Shown in pieces: positions 37,550 to 50,644 of a DNA stretch of 64,000 bases; positions within the stretch are counted from its first letter, which is position 1, and every line of letters begins with the position of its first letter. Position numbers and translations under genes: made by a program. A model generated the notes under the pieces. The model made no database searches and was not told the DNA's origin. It was given only the letters and a program-made list of their open reading frames with translations. This DNA is from Nocardia pneumoniae NBRC 100136 (GTDB lineage Bacteria; Actinomycetota; Actinomycetes; Mycobacteriales; Mycobacteriaceae). The DNA lies in assembly GCF_000308755.1 (NCBI RefSeq), contig NZ_BAGF01000045.1:1-64000 (forward strand), read 5' to 3'.

Positions 37550-38746
37550 TCAGAGGGTGAAGTCGCGGAACAGCAGGACCGAAAGTCCAAGGCCGACAGC
37601 CAGGTTGACGACCGCCGCGGAACCGAACACCACGATCGGCCGCCAGCCCGCCTCGCGCAGTCCGCGCAGCGAGAACTCCAGGCCGATCGAGACGAACGCG
37701 AGGATCAGGAACCAGGTGCGCAGATCGTTGACGATCGCGATGTGCGCCGTGCCCGACTTCTTGTCCACGGCCTGCAGATACAGCGTGCCGATGATCGAGG
37801 CGGCGACGAAGCCGAGCACGAACTTCGGGAACCGCTCCCAGAACTGGCGCGCCGACGGCCGCACGGCGCCGGGTGAGCGCTCGACGCGCAGCGTGAAGTA
37901 CGCGGTCAGGGCGATCGCGACGACGCCGATCAGCGCGTTCTGCGTGGTCTTCACAATGGTGGCGATCTGCAGCGCCTTCTCCCCCGCGATGGCGCCGGAG
38001 GCCGCCACCGCCGCCGTGGTGTCGATATTGCCGCCGATCCAGGCGCCCGCCACCGCGTCCGACAGCCGGAACACCTCCGCCAGCCAGGGCAGCAGGAAGA
38101 TCGACGGGAGCGCGAAGAGGATCACCAGCGAGGCGGCGTAGGCGATCTGCTCGCGGCGCGCCTGCACCGCACCCGCGGCGGCGATGGCCGCGCTGACGCC
38201 GCAGATCGACACCGCGGAGGACAGCAGCGCGCGCAGCTTGTCGTCCAGGCCCAGCCGTCCGCCCAGCCACCAGGTGAAGCCGAAGACCGCCGTGATCAGC
38301 AGCAGCGCTTGGAGAATGGACGGACCCGCGGCGGTGACCAGGATTTTCAGGTTGATCGACGCGCCGAGTAGCACCACGCCCGTCTTGATGAAGAACTCGG
38401 TGCGGAATCCCGCCGAAAGCCGATCGCGCAGAGCGAGTTTGCCGAGCACGACATTGCCGATCAATCCGATCGCGATGGCATACACCGGGTATTCGATCGA
38501 CTTGGCGACCCGCTTGACGGGGGTGTCCGCCGCCCACTGCGGGACGTGGGTGTCGAAGTAGCGGGTGAGCGCGCCGAGCACGAGCACGACCGCGACGCCC
38601 GCCGCGACGGCTCCCGCGGTCGGCCGCGCCACCGCCTGCACCGCCGCGGTTTCCGACGACGGCACCTCCGAACGCGCCGCCGCGTCGGATTCGTTCTCCC
38701 GCAATACTTTCGGTTCGTTCGCCGCTCCGGCGCCTTTCTCGGACAT
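37550..38746 (-). CDS. YeiH/UPF0324-family putative sulfate exporter
   Basis: 398 residues. A cytoplasmic N-terminal tail of ~45 residues is followed by about ten to eleven spans. KTGVVLLGASINLKILV, LSSAVSICGVSAAIAAAGAV, AGAWIGGNIDTTAAVAASGAI, IVKTTQNALIG and FVSIGLEFSLRGL are the family signatures. Proposed to move small anions; the sulfate assignment in the family is weak. ATG 38746 shares its A with the stop of a 44-codon gene upstream (TGATG), so the two are translationally coupled. Confidence 0.88.
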   Translation of the reverse strand: MSEKGAGAANEPKVLRENESDAAARSEVPSSETAAVQAVARPTAGAVAAGVAVVLVLGALTRYFDTHVPQWAADTPVKRVAKSIEYPVYAIAIGLIGNVVLGKLALRDRLSAGFRTEFFIKTGVVLLGASINLKILVTAAGPSILQALLLITAVFGFTWWLGGRLGLDDKLRALLSSAVSICGVSAAIAAAGAVQARREQIAYAASLVILFALPSIFLLPWLAEVFRLSDAVAGAWIGGNIDTTAAVAASGAIAGEKALQIATIVKTTQNALIGVVAIALTAYFTLRVERSPGAVRPSARQFWERFPKFVLGFVAASIIGTLYLQAVDKKSGTAHIAIVNDLRTWFLILAFVSIGLEFSLRGLREAGWRPIVVFGSAAVVNLAVGLGLSVLLFRDFTL

Positions 38747-38880
38747 CACGGCACCAGCCAGTCCGGGATCACGCCGAGCAGCACCAGCGCGATCAGGATC
38801 AGGCCGACGATCGCGGCCAGCCAGTCCTCGTTCCAAGTGAATGTGCTGCCCGAGCTCTCCTCGGGTGATGGCTGTGACAC
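38746..38880 (-). CDS. 44-residue single-span membrane protein upstream of yeiH-like gene
   Basis: A short gene: GTG 38880, AAGGAG 6 bases before it, TGA overlapping the next ATG by one base. The product has a Ser/Glu-rich hydrophilic start, then TFTWNEDWLAAIVG and one hydrophobic helix (about residues 21-38), ending DWLVP. Codons favour G/C in third position through the helix. The NEDW-helix pattern resembles the extra N-terminal span that I recall in larger UPF0324 proteins, so it may be a detached subunit of the exporter. Too short for routine calling. Confidence 0.75.
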   Translation of the reverse strand: MSQPSPEESSGSTFTWNEDWLAAIVGLILIALVLLGVIPDWLVP

Positions 38881-38993
38881 GGGGCACTCCTTGCGTTCCT
38901 CATCGAGAGGCCGCACGGTAGCAACACCTGGTCACAGCGCACACCGATTGCGCTCAGCGTGAATGAATCACGCGAACCGGACGATTCCGGCGT

Positions 38994-39845
38994 TCAGAAT
39001 GCGCGGCAGGAGCGAATGTCTGTGGCCAGGATGGCTTTCGCACCCAGATCGGCCAGCTTGTCCATCAGCTCGTTGCTCTGCTTCCGGGGAACGAGCGCGC
39101 GCACGGCGACCCAGCCGGTGTCGGCCAGCGGAGCCACCGTCGGCGACTCCAGTCCGGGGGTGATGACGAACGCCTCGTCGAGCAGGTCCTTGGGGCAGTC
39201 GTAGTCGAGCATCACGTACTGCTGGGCGAACACCACGCCCTGGATGCGGGCGACGAGCTGGTTGCGCGCCCGGTCGCTCTGATCGGCGTCCTTGCGTTCG
39301 ACGAGCACACCCTCGGAATCGCACAGCGACTCCCCGAAGGCGACCAGGTTGTGCTGGCGCAGGGTGCGCCCGGAGCCCACCACGTCGGCGATGGCGTCGG
39401 CGACGCCGAGCTGGATGGAGATCTCCACCGCACCGTCCAAGCGGATCACCTCCGCCTCGATGCCGCGGCGGCGCAGATCGCTCAGCACCAGGTTCGGGTA
39501 GGAGGTCGCGATGCGCTTGTCGTAGAGGTCTTCGACCTTCCACTCCCGTCCGGCGGGGGCCGCGTAGCGGAAGGTGGAGCGGCCGAAGCCGAGGGCGAGC
39601 CGCTCCTGCACCGGCGCGCCGGAATCCAGGGCCAGGTCACGCCCGGTGATGCCGAGATCGAGTTCACCGGAACCGACGTAGATCGCGATGTCCTTGGGCC
39701 GCAGGAAGAAGAACTCGACTTGATTGGCCGGGTCCAGGACGGTCAGGTCACGCGAGTCGGTGCGCTTGCGGTAACCGGCCTCGGCCAGGATGGAGACGGC
39801 GGATTCGGACAGGGCGCCTTTGTTGGGGACTGCGACGCGCAGCAT
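38994..39845 (-). CDS. hisG: ATP phosphoribosyltransferase HisG (long form)
   Basis: A 283-residue first enzyme of histidine biosynthesis, joining ATP and PRPP. The catalytic part shows [45 protein letters not shown] and [19 protein letters not shown] (PRPP loop). The C-terminal ACT-like regulatory domain (about 210-283) carries the histidine feedback site, so no HisZ is needed. It follows hisE by 42 bases on the same strand. Confidence 0.96.
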   Translation of the reverse strand: MLRVAVPNKGALSESAVSILAEAGYRKRTDSRDLTVLDPANQVEFFFLRPKDIAIYVGSGELDLGITGRDLALDSGAPVQERLALGFGRSTFRYAAPAGREWKVEDLYDKRIATSYPNLVLSDLRRRGIEAEVIRLDGAVEISIQLGVADAIADVVGSGRTLRQHNLVAFGESLCDSEGVLVERKDADQSDRARNQLVARIQGVVFAQQYVMLDYDCPKDLLDEAFVITPGLESPTVAPLADTGWVAVRALVPRKQSNELMDKLADLGAKAILATDIRSCRAF

Positions 39846-39887
39846 GGGGAGTCCTTTCGGGAGGAGAAACCGGGAATCGGACGGCCG

Positions 39888-40151
39888 TCACAGATGTCGG
39901 TACACGTCCTCGAGCTTCAGCCCGCGGCCCACCATCAGCACCTGCACCCAGTACAGCAGCTGGGAGATCTCCTCGGCGAGCGACTCGTCGCTCTCGTGTT
40001 CGGCGGCCAGCCACACCTCACCGGCCTCCTCGAGCACCTTCTTACCCTGGGTGTGCACGCCTGCGTCCAGCGCCGCAACGGTTCCGGACCCCTCGGGGCG
40101 GTTGACCGCACGATCCTGCAGCTCGGCGAACAGGGATTCGAAGTTCTTCAC
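39888..40151 (-). CDS. hisE: Phosphoribosyl-ATP pyrophosphatase HisE
   Basis: An 87-residue all-alpha MazG-like enzyme for the second step of histidine synthesis. Mg2+-binding residues lie in [20 protein letters not shown] and [15 protein letters not shown]. The GTG start yields [16 protein letters not shown], the conserved opening; the ribosome binding site is weak. Operon hisE-hisG as in other Mycobacteriales. Confidence 0.95.
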   Translation of the reverse strand: MKNFESLFAELQDRAVNRPEGSGTVAALDAGVHTQGKKVLEEAGEVWLAAEHESDESLAEEISQLLYWVQVLMVGRGLKLEDVYRHL

Positions 40152-40269
40152 GAGGAGCCATTGTTTCAGACCCGGATGCGGGCCTGTTGCTCCGGCCCAC
40201 GATGGCCACCGATGCCGACCGCCCGGCTCTCCACCCGTTCGAGGTGCGCAAGAGCCGGGCGGGACGCGA

Positions 40270-42084
40270 CTAGTTGCCGGAGAGCAGCGCCGTCAGATCC
40301 GCCACCGCCGTGCGCAGGTGGTCGGCGAAGGCGTACATCTGGTCGGCGACCGGCTTCGGCGTGGCCAGGTAGATATTCCAGCGGTCCGGGAGCAGGACGT
40401 AGGCGACGCCGATGCACCGGGAGCTGGTGGAGCCGAAACCGAAGTAGCGGATGTTCACCGACGGCGCCGAGCTGGTGCTCAGGTAGTCGTCACGCATGAT
40501 GGTCCAGCCGGGGCTGTCGTAGAGCGGGATCGGATCGGTGACGCCCAGTTCCGCTCCGCGGCGGCGCTGGATCCATTGCAGCTCCCACAGGTGCTGCTCG
40601 GGCGCGTCCCCCGCCTGGCACTGCTTGGCCCGCTCCACGTGCGCGGCCGCCGCCGCGCGTGCCGCGGCGAGCTTCATCGCGGCGTCGGCGGACGGGTCCT
40701 GCATGGTGTCCACGAAGGCGATCATCTCCGGGGTGACCACCCGCATGGCCTCGGTGCGGCCGTTGCGGTACTGCCTGGTCGCGATGGACTCGTAGGTGGC
40801 GCCGGTGAGTCCCTTGCTGCGCCGGTGGGCGAGCTGGTAGCTCAGCTGCGCGAACGCGTCCGGTGAGATGCCCAGCTGCTTGGCGCGGGTGGTCCCGAAA
40901 TCCGGGAAGGACACCGTCTGGGTGGCGTTCTCGGCGGCATAGCGGGCGAAGTCGGCGCCCGCCGCGGCGATGTCGGCGCGCTGCGCCGCGTCGAGGACGA
41001 ACTCGATCGGCTCGACCGGGGGCAGCCCTTGCGCCTGCGCGCCGGAGCGGGTGGCGTGTTCGGCCACGGGGGTTTCCAGCAGGGTGTCCACGAACGACAG
41101 GATGGTGGTGCCGTCCAGTCCGCAGTGCTCGACGTTGATGCCCGCCTGCCCGTCGCCGAAGACGATGAACGACACCGATTTGTCGAACCACCGGTTCGCG
41201 CTGTCCCCGTGCAGCAGTTGATCGCAGGCGTGCAGTTCGTCGCGCGGAGCGAAGTCCTCGAGACAGATGGCGAACAGCGCGGTCTCGACGGTGTCCAGCG
41301 CCGCGGCGTTCGCGGGCTCGGCGAGCAGCCGCTGCCTGCTCTGCGCCCATTCGGCGCGAGCCTTCGTCGTCAGATGTCCCACCGCGCTGTCGGTGCGGGC
41401 CGGGCGCGCGCCCGCCTTCAGGACCGCGCGCAGCCCGTCGGCGAGATCCTCCGGCGAGTAGGGCGCCCCGTCCGGGCCGATCACGTCCATCCGGAACATG
41501 CCGCCGCGGAAGAACACCACGATGTGCCGGGCGTCCGAGGGGCCGGGCCACTCGTCGCTGTAGGGCACCCGCACCGAGTCCTGCTCGGCGCCGGGAATCC
41601 TGGTCTCGGAGAACAGGTACTTGTTCTGCCACATCGACAGCTGCTGCCCGCGCTGGGTCACCGGCGGGATGGCCTCCTGGTCGAGGGCCAGCTTGTAGCC
41701 CACCGCGGCGGAGATGATGCCGGCGGCGCGATCCACCTGAGTCGCGGCCGTGGAGGTGGCCAGCGGCGTGTCGTCCCGGAACAGGAAGAAGAAGTTCGCG
41801 TTCAGCGCGATCCGGTCCCGCCGGCCCAGATACCGCGACGGCCAGAACAGATCCAGCCAGCTGCCGACTCCGGGTGTCGCGTCGTACTCCGCGAGCGCCG
41901 CGTGCAGGACGCGGCCCGGCCCGTCGGCGCGCAGCAGGTCGTCGACCGCTGCGCGGGTGGCGGCGAGTTCGTCGGCGGTCAGCAGCGGCTGGCACCACTG
42001 CAAGAACCGGCCGCAGCTGTCCTCCAGCGTCGGCAGGGGCACCCTGGGTAGGTGGTCGTCGGCGGCGAAGGTGCGTTCGGTCAA
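40270..42084 (-). CDS. Choline/carnitine O-acyltransferase family enzyme
   Basis: 604 residues, the usual length for the family. [19 protein letters not shown] at the start, the catalytic motif NVEHCGLDG with His320 and Asp324, [10 protein letters not shown] (439-448), and DYLSTSSAP (Ser-Thr-Ser at 536-538) are all in place, so it should move acyl groups between CoA and a hydroxyl-bearing zwitterion such as carnitine. No signal peptide: cytoplasmic. The start is a TTG whose last two bases begin the TGA of the upstream methyltransferase gene (TTGA), fitting coupled translation and the family N terminus. Bacterial members are rare; the true acceptor is unknown. Confidence 0.88.
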   Translation of the reverse strand: MTERTFAADDHLPRVPLPTLEDSCGRFLQWCQPLLTADELAATRAAVDDLLRADGPGRVLHAALAEYDATPGVGSWLDLFWPSRYLGRRDRIALNANFFFLFRDDTPLATSTAATQVDRAAGIISAAVGYKLALDQEAIPPVTQRGQQLSMWQNKYLFSETRIPGAEQDSVRVPYSDEWPGPSDARHIVVFFRGGMFRMDVIGPDGAPYSPEDLADGLRAVLKAGARPARTDSAVGHLTTKARAEWAQSRQRLLAEPANAAALDTVETALFAICLEDFAPRDELHACDQLLHGDSANRWFDKSVSFIVFGDGQAGINVEHCGLDGTTILSFVDTLLETPVAEHATRSGAQAQGLPPVEPIEFVLDAAQRADIAAAGADFARYAAENATQTVSFPDFGTTRAKQLGISPDAFAQLSYQLAHRRSKGLTGATYESIATRQYRNGRTEAMRVVTPEMIAFVDTMQDPSADAAMKLAAARAAAAAHVERAKQCQAGDAPEQHLWELQWIQRRRGAELGVTDPIPLYDSPGWTIMRDDYLSTSSAPSVNIRYFGFGSTSSRCIGVAYVLLPDRWNIYLATPKPVADQMYAFADHLRTAVADLTALLSGN

Positions 42085-42917
42085 TGCGGATCCTCGGTGT
42101 CGGCGTGATGTTTCGGCAGCGGCCTGGACACGTACAGGGTGGCATACAGCCACCCCTGGTCTTCCCGGCCGGTGGTGTCGATCCCATTGGCGGACAGGGT
42201 GTTCAGCACTCGCGCCTGCTCGGCCTCGGAGGCGAACCTGCGCTGCTCGTACAGCCCCGGCGCCTGTTCGGTTCGGTAGCCGAGCGCGGCGAGTTCCGCC
42301 GCGATCGGAGCGAAGTCGAACATGCGCAACACGAAGTGTGCCATCCACGGCCGCCTGCGCGGGTGTGCCGTGGCCACGCGGGTCAGCGTCTTTTCGGTGA
42401 CATATCCGATGCAGCCGGTGGAGACCACCAGATCGGCGGTGGCCAGCAGCGCGCGCTGCTCGTCGGTCGGCTCGCCGGACTCCAGGTCGGCGTGCACCAC
42501 GTCGTGCACCAGCCCGGCCTCGTGCGCGTAATCGAGCGCGGGGCGGGCGGCGTCCATGCCGACGAAGCGGACGTCGGCCGGTCCGGCACTCGCCGCCAGC
42601 CGGGCGCGGTCGCGCTGGATCAGACCGGCTCGGTCGCAGCGGGCGTCGGCGTAATGCTCGGCCAGGTCGCCGATGGTCGTGTCGAAGCGCAGCAGCGCGG
42701 CGTTCACGCCATAGGAGCAACCGATGTCCAGCACCGTCGGTGTGGTGACCCGCGCGGAGGCGCGGTACTCCCGGATCTGCTGTTGGAAGAACGGCTTCGC
42801 CAGGTCCGGAATGCGGTAGTCCAGATCGGACATGCGCGCGTAGTAGGCGCGCGGATCAGGGCGGTCGTAGATGTCGTCGAAAGACGCTTTCCCGGTGGTG
42901 TCTAACGGCACTGGCAC
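42081..42917 (-). CDS. SAM-dependent methyltransferase (class I)
   Basis: 278 residues. The SAM motif VLDIGCSYGVNAALL is at about 63-77, and VRFVGMDAARPALDYAHEAG continues the Rossmann fold; TADLVVSTGCIGYVTEKTL is the region after strand 4. The N-terminal region FDDIYDRPDPRAYYARMSDLDY probably forms the substrate lid. It is flanked in the same direction by a 2OG oxygenase (45 bases upstream) and the carnitine-acyltransferase-like gene (overlap). Acceptor atom is not deducible; N-methylation of an amino acid would fit the context. GTG start with AGAGGA upstream. Confidence 0.82.
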   Translation of the reverse strand: MPVPLDTTGKASFDDIYDRPDPRAYYARMSDLDYRIPDLAKPFFQQQIREYRASARVTTPTVLDIGCSYGVNAALLRFDTTIGDLAEHYADARCDRAGLIQRDRARLAASAGPADVRFVGMDAARPALDYAHEAGLVHDVVHADLESGEPTDEQRALLATADLVVSTGCIGYVTEKTLTRVATAHPRRRPWMAHFVLRMFDFAPIAAELAALGYRTEQAPGLYEQRRFASEAEQARVLNTLSANGIDTTGREDQGWLYATLYVSRPLPKHHADTEDPH

Positions 42918-42962
42918 TTGTCGGTCCTCTCGGGTCGAGCTCGGTCAGTCGAGCCGTTCGGC

Positions 42963-43826
42963 TCAGTCGAGCAGTCGATCGCCCCGGACAGCGTCGGCCG
43001 CGGCGGCTAGGTGGTCGGGTAGCACGCGGCCGAAGAGCTGCCGGGTACGCTCCACCGTGCCGACCATTCCGGGGCGATCGGTGTAGGCGAAGATGGCCGA
43101 ATGGCGCTGGCGCGCACCGCTGACGGGTGAGACGCGGTGCAACGAGAAGCGACCGCGGAACAATTGCAGGTCGCCCGGACGCAAGTCGAGCCGCTGGACG
43201 AAACGGTCACCGGAGCCGGTCAGCACCGCCCGCACGTCATCGAGGTTCTCCGCCTCGGGTGTGCGGATGTTGGGGCAGTATTCGAAGACGCCACCGCTCT
43301 CCGCCGGCTGGGTCAGCATGGAGACGGTGAATTCGTTGGTGTCGAAATGCCAGGGATGCGACATGCCCGGCGCGACGACGTTGAGGCACAGTCCCGCGAG
43401 GGGATCGGCGAACTCGTGCAGCTCGGACAGGCCGAAGCAGTCGGCGACGAACCGCTGGAACAGCTCGTCGGTGTAGAGGCGGTGGATCAGCGCGTCGGCG
43501 GGGATGCGGTCGCGCGGCACGAACGCGTTGCCGCGCTCGAGCACGATCCGGCCCGGATGATCCTGCGGCAGTTGCGTATCCAGCGGAATGTTGTACGCGT
43601 TGACCTGCTCGACCTCGTAATACGCGTGCGGGGCCATCTGCTCTCCCTGCGCCCGCAGGGTGTCGGTCAGCTCCGGCCGGATGAAACCGCGCAATACGGT
43701 GCAGCCGCTGTCGGCCAGGTCCGCGCGGGCGTCGCGCACCACGGCACGCAGACCGGGACCGTCCGGGTCCGCCAGAGGAAACCGTGCGGTATCTACGATC
43801 TCGTCGAGTACGCCCAACGCTGCCAT
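42963..43826 (-). CDS. Fe(II)/2-oxoglutarate-dependent oxygenase
   Basis: 287 residues with the double-stranded beta-helix facial triad: HFD (His160, Asp162) in SHPWHFDTNEFTVSML and a distal His230 in FSLHRVSPV; Arg241 in RHSAIFAYTD can bind 2-oxoglutarate. The layout resembles amino-acid hydroxylases and BesD-like halogenases of the ArpA/SadA-type group. Asp162 is retained, not replaced by Gly, so hydroxylation rather than halogenation is expected. First gene of a three-gene run with the methyltransferase and carnitine-acyltransferase-like enzymes. CAAAAT lies 6 bases before the ATG and may be its -10 element. Confidence 0.85.
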   Translation of the reverse strand: MAALGVLDEIVDTARFPLADPDGPGLRAVVRDARADLADSGCTVLRGFIRPELTDTLRAQGEQMAPHAYYEVEQVNAYNIPLDTQLPQDHPGRIVLERGNAFVPRDRIPADALIHRLYTDELFQRFVADCFGLSELHEFADPLAGLCLNVVAPGMSHPWHFDTNEFTVSMLTQPAESGGVFEYCPNIRTPEAENLDDVRAVLTGSGDRFVQRLDLRPGDLQLFRGRFSLHRVSPVSGARQRHSAIFAYTDRPGMVGTVERTRQLFGRVLPDHLAAAADAVRGDRLLD

Positions 43827-43953
43827 GGCGTCATTTTGGTGCAGCGCCCGCCGACACGCCCGAGATTCGGCGAGATTGCCGGTGATCACCGTCACACGTA
43901 CTATCTGCGCGCACTCACGTTGCGGCACAGTAACTCTCGGCCGCTGGAACGAT

Positions 43954-44625
43954 TCAAACGCGCACGCGTAACGTCTTTTCGAGGTCGCCGACGGTCAGCC
44001 CGACCAGCGAGTCGCGGAATACCCTCCCTCGCGCCGGGGGCACCGGAACCTCGCACGGAACCACTATCAGCGCGCAGCCCGCGGCCTGGGCCGCGCGCGC
44101 ACCGGTCGGCGAGTCCTCCACCGCCACACAGTGTTCCGGGTCGAGGTCGAGCAGCTCCGCGGCGCGCAGATAGACGTCCGGCTCCGGCTTGCCGTGCGCC
44201 ACCTCGTCGCCGCACACCGAGACATCGAAGAAGTCGCGACCGAGGGTGTCGAGCCCGAATTCCGTGAGCGACCGCTTGGTATTGGTGACCAGCGCGCTGG
44301 GCAGACCGGCCGCGCGAACCATGGCCAGCGCGTCCTTCGCGCCGGGCCGCCACGGGATGGGGCCGGTCATCAACTCGGTCACCCGCTGCTCCAGGAACTC
44401 CCCCGCCGCCCGCAGCGAGGCCGGGGTCGGCTCGATGCCCAGACCGGTGAACATGATCCGCAGGGCGTTCGGGCCCGACGCGCCGATCAGCGCGTGCCGG
44501 ATCGCGTCGGTCATCTCGTGGCCGTGCTCGCGCGCCAGTTCGCGCACCGCGATGTCCCAGAGTTTTTCCGAATCGAGCAGCGTGCCGTCCATGTCCCAGA
44601 GCACTCCGGCCAGTCGCGCTGTCAC
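43954..44625 (-). CDS. HAD-superfamily phosphatase
   Basis: A 223-residue subfamily IA HAD phosphatase: motif I LWDMDGTLLDSE (nucleophile and acid/base Asp), cap domain helices, motif II VTNTKRSL, motif III Lys in GKPEPDVYL, motif IV VAVEDSPTGARAA. Beta-phosphoglucomutase/phosphatase-like; substrate unknown. GTG 44625 is preceded by GAGGAGAG. It is 20 bases downstream of the kinase gene on the same strand and probably shares its transcript. Confidence 0.9.
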   Translation of the reverse strand: MTARLAGVLWDMDGTLLDSEKLWDIAVRELAREHGHEMTDAIRHALIGASGPNALRIMFTGLGIEPTPASLRAAGEFLEQRVTELMTGPIPWRPGAKDALAMVRAAGLPSALVTNTKRSLTEFGLDTLGRDFFDVSVCGDEVAHGKPEPDVYLRAAELLDLDPEHCVAVEDSPTGARAAQAAGCALIVVPCEVPVPPARGRVFRDSLVGLTVGDLEKTLRVRV

Positions 44626-44645
44626 GTTCGGTGTCTCTCCTCTGC

Positions 44646-46448
44646 TCAGGTGCCCGATGCGGCGATTTGCAGCTTGGCACTGTCCCCGACGACCTCGATC
44701 CATCGGTTCTCCGAGGTCGTCGTGCCGTTGTTCAGGGTATAGGTCAGTGCGACCACCGCCCGATTCGCGCCGCTCTGCGTGACCGAGCCCACGCGGACGG
44801 AACGGATCGTGCCCCAGAAGCGCACATAGGAGTCGTAGCCGGTCTGCGCCTGGTAGCCGGGCGACAGCTGGGTCCATGCGCCGGAGACGTTGGCGGGCAG
44901 CATGCCGTAGTAGCCCTGGATGAAGGAGGCGATCCGGTCCGGCGTCGGCGGGCCGGACTGGGTGGTGGTTCCGGTCGCGGTCGGGCCGGTCGTGGTCGAC
45001 GGGGCGGGCGGTGTCGTGGCCTGGGGCGAGGGAGTCGGCGTAGGTGAAGCGGAGCTCGGTCCGGGCGTGGGGGTCGCCGGGGGCGTCGTGGCCGGGGCGG
45101 GTGGGGCTGGCACGGCCACGGAGGTAGGCGTCGACGCGGGCGTGGGCACGGCCGTAGCAGGCGCCGGAGCCTGTGCCGGGGCTTGCGCCGGAGCCTGTTG
45201 CTCGCCCGGCGCGGCCGCATCGGCCGACGGCGAACTCTCGGCGGCCACACCGGGAAGCACGACTGCCGATGTCGGTGTGGCGCCATCTCCCTCGCGGTTC
45301 CCGGCGTTCACCGTCGCGACGATTCCGGCCAGGATCAGCACCCCCACCACCGCCGCGGCGGCTACGGCGAGCATTCGGCCGCGGTTGGACCCGACCAGGA
45401 CGCCCGGCAAGGTCGCGGCCACGCGGCCTTGCGCCGGGATCGGGGGGCGTTGGGCGGCAACCGGCTGCGGCGCGGGCGGACCCATGATCGCGGCGGGCAC
45501 GACCGCGGTGGCGCCGGTGTCGCTGGACTTCTCGGTCGACGCGGTCACGGTCCGTTGCGGCAGGACCGTCGTCGCGGCCGTGCCCGGGGCGGGCATCACC
45601 TTGGTCACCGGCGCGGGCAGCTCCGGATTCCGCCCGGCGGCAACGGCTTCCAGCGCCTCCTTCGCCTCGTGCATGGTCGGCCTTGCGTCGATGGTCGGAG
45701 CGAGCAAGCGCATCAGCACCGGAGCGAGCGGGCCCGCGGACTCCGGCGGCGGGACCTCGGCCCTGGCCACCGCGTGGAGCAGCGCGAGCGGGTTGTCGCC
45801 CTCGCCGAACGGCGGGCTGCCCTGCACCGCCGCGTACAGGGTGGAACCGAGAGCGAAGACGTCGGAAGCCGGTTCGGGATTCTCGCCGCGCGCCACCTCC
45901 GGCGACAGGTAGGCGGGTGTGCCGGCGAGAAAGCCGGTGGCCGTGACGGTCACGTCGCCGACCGCGCGGGAGATGCCGAAATCGGTGATCTTCACCGTGC
46001 CGTCGTCGGCGACCAGGAGGTTGGCCGGTTTGACGTCGCGGTGCATGATGCCGGCGTCGTGGGCGGCGGCCAGGGCGCTCGCGGCCTGTGCGCCGATCTT
46101 GGCGACCTCCAGTGGAGGCAGGGTGCGGTTGCCCGACAGCTTGGCCGCCAGGCTCGGCGCGTCCAGATACTCCATGACCAGCCATGGCTGGCCGTCTTCC
46201 TCGGCGACGTCGAAGACGGTGATGGCGTTCGGATGGTGCAGACGCGCCGCGATCCGGCCCTCGCGCATGGCGCGCAGCTTCGCCTCCAGCGCCGCCGACC
46301 CGGACAGTCCGGGACCGAGCAGCAACTGCTTGACCGCCACGGTGCGCTGCAACCGCACGTCGGTGGCTCGCCAGACCACGCCCATGGCGCCGGTGCCGAT
46401 CGGATCCGTGAGCCGGTATCGTCCCGCGATCAATCGATCCGCCGTCAT
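44646..46448 (-). CDS. Membrane Ser/Thr protein kinase (PknB-family)
   Basis: 600 residues. Kinase domain about 8-270: Gly loop IGTGAMGVVW, Lys40 in VAVKQL, HRDVKPANLL (Asp138), DFG at 156-158 and activation segment GTPAYLSPEVA. One span lies at about 359-381. The outside part begins with ~110 residues of Pro/Ala/Thr repeats that may cross the cell wall, and ends with a ~90-residue globular domain (RIASFIQGYYGMLPANVSGAW) related to kinase sensor domains. Similar in layout to PknE/PknF-type sensors. Upstream AGTAGGAG may serve ribosome binding. Confidence 0.92.
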   Translation of the reverse strand: MTADRLIAGRYRLTDPIGTGAMGVVWRATDVRLQRTVAVKQLLLGPGLSGSAALEAKLRAMREGRIAARLHHPNAITVFDVAEEDGQPWLVMEYLDAPSLAAKLSGNRTLPPLEVAKIGAQAASALAAAHDAGIMHRDVKPANLLVADDGTVKITDFGISRAVGDVTVTATGFLAGTPAYLSPEVARGENPEPASDVFALGSTLYAAVQGSPPFGEGDNPLALLHAVARAEVPPPESAGPLAPVLMRLLAPTIDARPTMHEAKEALEAVAAGRNPELPAPVTKVMPAPGTAATTVLPQRTVTASTEKSSDTGATAVVPAAIMGPPAPQPVAAQRPPIPAQGRVAATLPGVLVGSNRGRMLAVAAAAVVGVLILAGIVATVNAGNREGDGATPTSAVVLPGVAAESSPSADAAAPGEQQAPAQAPAQAPAPATAVPTPASTPTSVAVPAPPAPATTPPATPTPGPSSASPTPTPSPQATTPPAPSTTTGPTATGTTTQSGPPTPDRIASFIQGYYGMLPANVSGAWTQLSPGYQAQTGYDSYVRFWGTIRSVRVGSVTQSGANRAVVALTYTLNNGTTTSENRWIEVVGDSAKLQIAASGT

Positions 46449-47040
46449 CGTGGTGTGCCTCTCCTACTTACGCGCCAAGCCGTTCCGCACTCCGCGCGTA
46501 AGCCCCGGAGAAATCTCCGAAACACGTACGCGCCGAGGTGTTTTGCACCACCGAGCAGAGACGCGAACGCATCCGCCGACTGCTCCGGATGCAGTTACAA
46601 CGCCTTCGACAATGGCACATCCACCCGACAGACATCCACCTACCCGCGCCGATATGGGCGATCGCCCAGGTCAACACCGCGCGCCCGCGCCCGGCGACGC
46701 GCCGTCCGGGTGCGCGCATCCGCACCGGATACGACATCCGACCAGGTAGCAAAGGACCTTCCCGCGGCCTATCGGGTGGCAGACGGCCGACACCATGGAC
46801 GACCGCCCGACCGAGAACACCCCGGAACCGTGTCAGGAACGGCGATCCCATCAACCGATGACATCGCCTGCTCACACGATCGAAGGCCCGTCGACCCCGA
46901 GGCGAGTTCCGATGGATACAGCACCGGCCGATCGGCACCCACGCAGCGATGCCCTCGCCGTAACAGCCCAGACACTGCCGCACAGCCGACCCGGCTCGTC
47001 CTCCGAGTAGGCAGGCGGCAGGCCTACGCCGACAACCGGT
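46449..47040. other. 592-base gap holding a metH remnant
   Basis: Between the kinase start and the metH stop the only recognisable item is the decayed metH 3' end at 46529-46627. The rest (46628-47040) gives no frame with a known domain on either strand. Confidence 0.55.
46529..46627 (-). pseudogene. Decayed duplicate of the metH 3' end
   Basis: Read on the minus strand this stretch gives RVDVPLSKAL, a TAA, LHPEQSADAF, then ASLLGGAKHLGA. The intact MetH ends RIGVVLSEELQLHPEQSTDAFVLLHPEAKYFNA when read in parts of this order. The match holds over 33 codons in one frame, with a stop in place of one Gln. It lies about 410 bases beyond the real metH stop on the same strand, so it looks like the relic of a tandem duplication or a replaced gene end. 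Confidence 0.7.
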
Positions 47041-50637
<3,597 letters not shown>

Positions 50638-50644
50638 GCGTTCC

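Noticed and set aside
42963..43826. 2OG-dependent halogenase assignment
   Set aside because: Halogenases of this group replace the Asp of HxD with Gly or Ala to bind halide; here Asp162 is present, so hydroxylase is the better reading.
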